Source of the DNA: an uncultured Bacilli bacterium
GTDB lineage: Bacteria; Bacillota_I; Bacilli_A; RF39; UBA660
Length of the DNA stretch: 5,922 bases
Reading direction: 5' to 3'
Assembly (NCBI GenBank): GCA_947625365.1
Contig: CANQNZ010000070.1
Span: forward strand, 1 to 5,922
Of this stretch, positions 5,799-5,922 are shown in pieces. The stretch's first letter is position 1. Each line of letters opens with the position of its first letter. Under the pieces are notes generated by a model. It saw nothing but the letters and a program-made list of their open reading frames with translations, was not told where the DNA came from and did no database searches. The translations under genes were made by a program, and so were the position numbers.

Positions 5799-5922
5799 CT
5801 ATTTAGAAGAATACTTTACATAAATAATTTTAGAATAATTTGAATTATTGATTTTTGTCAAGACATAGTGACCAAAAATTGCAAAAGAAGACAATCGTCT
5901 ACCAAGGCGATTTTTTAGTTTC
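5799..5922 (-). CDS. C-terminal end of an unidentified protein (5' partial, runs off the right edge)
   Basis: On the minus strand a frame is open from the window edge for 40 codons and stops at TAG 5801-5799, 24 nt before the -10 of the next gene. It contains KNRLGRRLSSFAIFGHYVL followed by TKINNSNYSKIIYVKYSSK. The mix of Gly, Arg, His and Phe looks more protein-like than chance AT-rich sequence, and the other two minus frames are broken within the first codons. No family is recognised. The reading conflicts with the + strand terminator-like hairpin at 5893-5916, which would then be coincidental. Confidence 0.42.
   Translation of the reverse strand, partial: KLKNRLGRRLSSFAIFGHYVLTKINNSNYSKIIYVKYSSK
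5893..5916 (+). terminator. Terminator-like hairpin, uncertain
   Basis: AATCGTC (5893-5899) pairs with GGCGATT (5906-5912): 7 bp with one G-U pair and a 6-nt loop, followed by TTTT. It has the form of a + strand intrinsic terminator, but no + strand gene precedes it after 5428. It may be chance inside the minus-strand partial gene, or it may end a short unseen + strand RNA. Confidence 0.3.

Noticed and set aside
5863..5917. Response-regulator-like start (KIALVDD) in another minus-strand frame
   Set aside because: The frame is closed by TAA just before the motif and by TGA 18 codons later, with no start codon or ribosome binding site.

Overview
The window is AT-rich (under about one third G+C by eye). 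Its genes use Shine-Dalgarno sites of the GGTGA type, and its proteins are rich in Lys, Asn, Ile and Tyr. Tryptophan is always TGG and no TGA falls inside a gene, so the standard bacterial code applies rather than the Mycoplasma code. Two single-pass enzymes act on peptidoglycan, which implies a walled cell. Together this points to a low-GC Bacillota, probably an Erysipelotrichales/RF39-like or other Mollicutes-related Bacilli lineage. The lineage is inference.

Layout on the + strand: the C-terminus of an upstream gene (2-115); a membrane-anchored M15/VanY-type D-Ala-D-Ala carboxypeptidase (156-1130); a short regulatory leader with a consensus promoter, a 12-codon reading frame and an intrinsic terminator (1133-1258); a RelA/SpoT-homologue (RSH) protein (1281-2780); a patatin-like phospholipase whose start overlaps the RSH stop by 8 nt (2773-3987); and, from its own extended -10 promoter, a membrane-anchored polysaccharide deacetylase with three Ig-like modules (4022-5428). 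A convergent, apparently bidirectional terminator (5427-5463) separates these from the - strand. That strand carries a small PH/GRAM-like protein (5442-5753) and the probable 3' end of another gene that runs off the right edge (5799-5922).

The outer two enzymes trim peptide stems and deacetylate glycan, so both remodel the wall. The central pair joins (p)ppGpp metabolism to lipid hydrolysis. In the RSH protein the hydrolase (HD) motifs are intact, but the (p)ppGpp synthetase site has lost key residues and the C-terminal ZFD/ACT regulatory region is absent. It is best read as a hydrolase-dominant (SpoT-like) enzyme.

The most interesting regulatory feature is the leader before it. A near-consensus promoter drives a tiny frame whose stop codon abuts a terminator hairpin, which looks like translation-coupled attenuation of an alarmone hydrolase gene. 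There is no CRISPR array, tRNA, rRNA or insertion sequence.
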